Shown here in pieces: positions 63,895 through 64,000 of a DNA stretch of 64,000 nucleotides. Numbering within the stretch: the first letter of the stretch is position 1; each line of letters starts with the position of its first letter. The notes beneath the pieces were generated by a model. It ran no database searches, was not told the DNA's origin, and saw only the letters and a list, made by a program, of their open reading frames with translations. The stretch comes from Salinimicrobium marinum (GTDB lineage: Bacteria; Bacteroidota; Bacteroidia; Flavobacteriales; Flavobacteriaceae). Location: assembly GCF_014651535.1 (NCBI RefSeq), contig NZ_BMXB01000008.1:62001-126000 (forward strand). Direction: 5' to 3'. Position numbers and translations under genes: made by a program.

Positions 63895-64000
63895 TCAAGT
63901 TTTCTTAGTATTAATTACTCCTTTTAATTCTTTTTTATCAAAATAATAAGCCCCACTAATTTCTAACCGTTCTGGGTAGTCCGCTCCGAATGATCGTCCG
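63895..64000 (-). CDS. C-terminal end of an unidentified protein, cut by the window edge
   Basis: The minus-strand frame from the window edge ends at TGA (63895-63897). It codes for about 34 residues, GRSFGADYPERLEISGAYYFDKKELKGVINTKKT in two parts (GRSFGADYPERLEISGAYYF, then DKKELKGVINTKKT). The composition looks coding. Too short to assign a family. Confidence 0.4.
   Translation of the reverse strand, partial: GRSFGADYPERLEISGAYYFDKKELKGVINTKKT

Noticed and set aside
1-64000. CRISPR array, restriction-modification or toxin-antitoxin system
   Set aside because: No regularly spaced repeats, no Cas, methylase-endonuclease or toxin motifs were seen; the one methyltransferase (41651-42382) is of a small-molecule or unknown type with no DNA-methylase motif.

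Overview
The window looks like a chromosomal segment of a Flavobacteriaceae bacterium (Bacteroidota), probably a marine genus of the Gramella/Salegentibacter/Zunongwangia type. This is inferred from gene families and order, the tmRNA tag GENNYALAA, TAnnTTTG-type promoters, the general lack of Shine-Dalgarno sites, and DUF3467, DUF2851, DUF1343 and SprB-like domains. No rRNA operon or CRISPR array is present.

Layout. 1-14 kb: metabolic and house-keeping genes (S1/P1-like nuclease, an alpha/beta hydrolase-HAD gene pair, a DUF819 transporter, malate:quinone oxidoreductase, queD-idi, prfC, two tandem paralogous secreted proteins, small membrane and lipoproteins). 14-29.6 kb, minus strand: the core transcription-translation block, in transcription order rpsU, xerC, hpf, tRNA-Thr(UGU), tRNA-Tyr, tRNA-Gly, tRNA-Thr(GGU), tuf, tRNA-Trp, secE, nusG, rplK, rplA, rplJ, rplL, rpoB, rpoC. 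29.7-36.5 kb: acyl-CoA dehydrogenase and an unusual alanine/sodium symporter with an added secreted N-terminus, set between two decayed genes (a helix-hairpin-helix protein with four in-frame stops, and a DUF2851 gene broken by several frameshifts). 36.7-46.1 kb: PLP enzyme, ABC-type permease, NamZ-like lipoprotein, cysteine-cluster protein, methyltransferase, metalloprotease-like lipoprotein, amidohydrolase and a phosphate-permease-like protein. 46.4-52 kb: an outer-membrane barrel with a large TPR protein, and an FtsE-like ATPase. 52-61.5 kb: typA, kdsA, B12-dependent ribonucleotide reductase, two paralogous endonuclease/phosphatase proteins, and a lysine/alanine-dehydrogenase-like enzyme.

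61.6-64 kb: tmRNA (ssrA), followed at once by a tyrosine integrase. Beyond it lie a 76-bp palindrome, the 3' remnant of a group II intron, a GC-richer non-coding stretch and the tail of an unidentified gene cut by the window edge. This is the left end of an accessory region that continues beyond the window.

Four features stand out at the sequence level. rpsU has a 13-base perfect Shine-Dalgarno site in a genome that otherwise hardly uses them. Four terminator-like hairpins share the stem GGCTGTC(T)AAA. A TAYCTTTGCAGCCTTAA promoter/leader block is shared by several translation-related genes. A one-base frameshift changes the tail of the DUF962 gene. I found no convincing new multi-gene system; the accessory end next to tmRNA is the best place to look, but most of it is outside the window.
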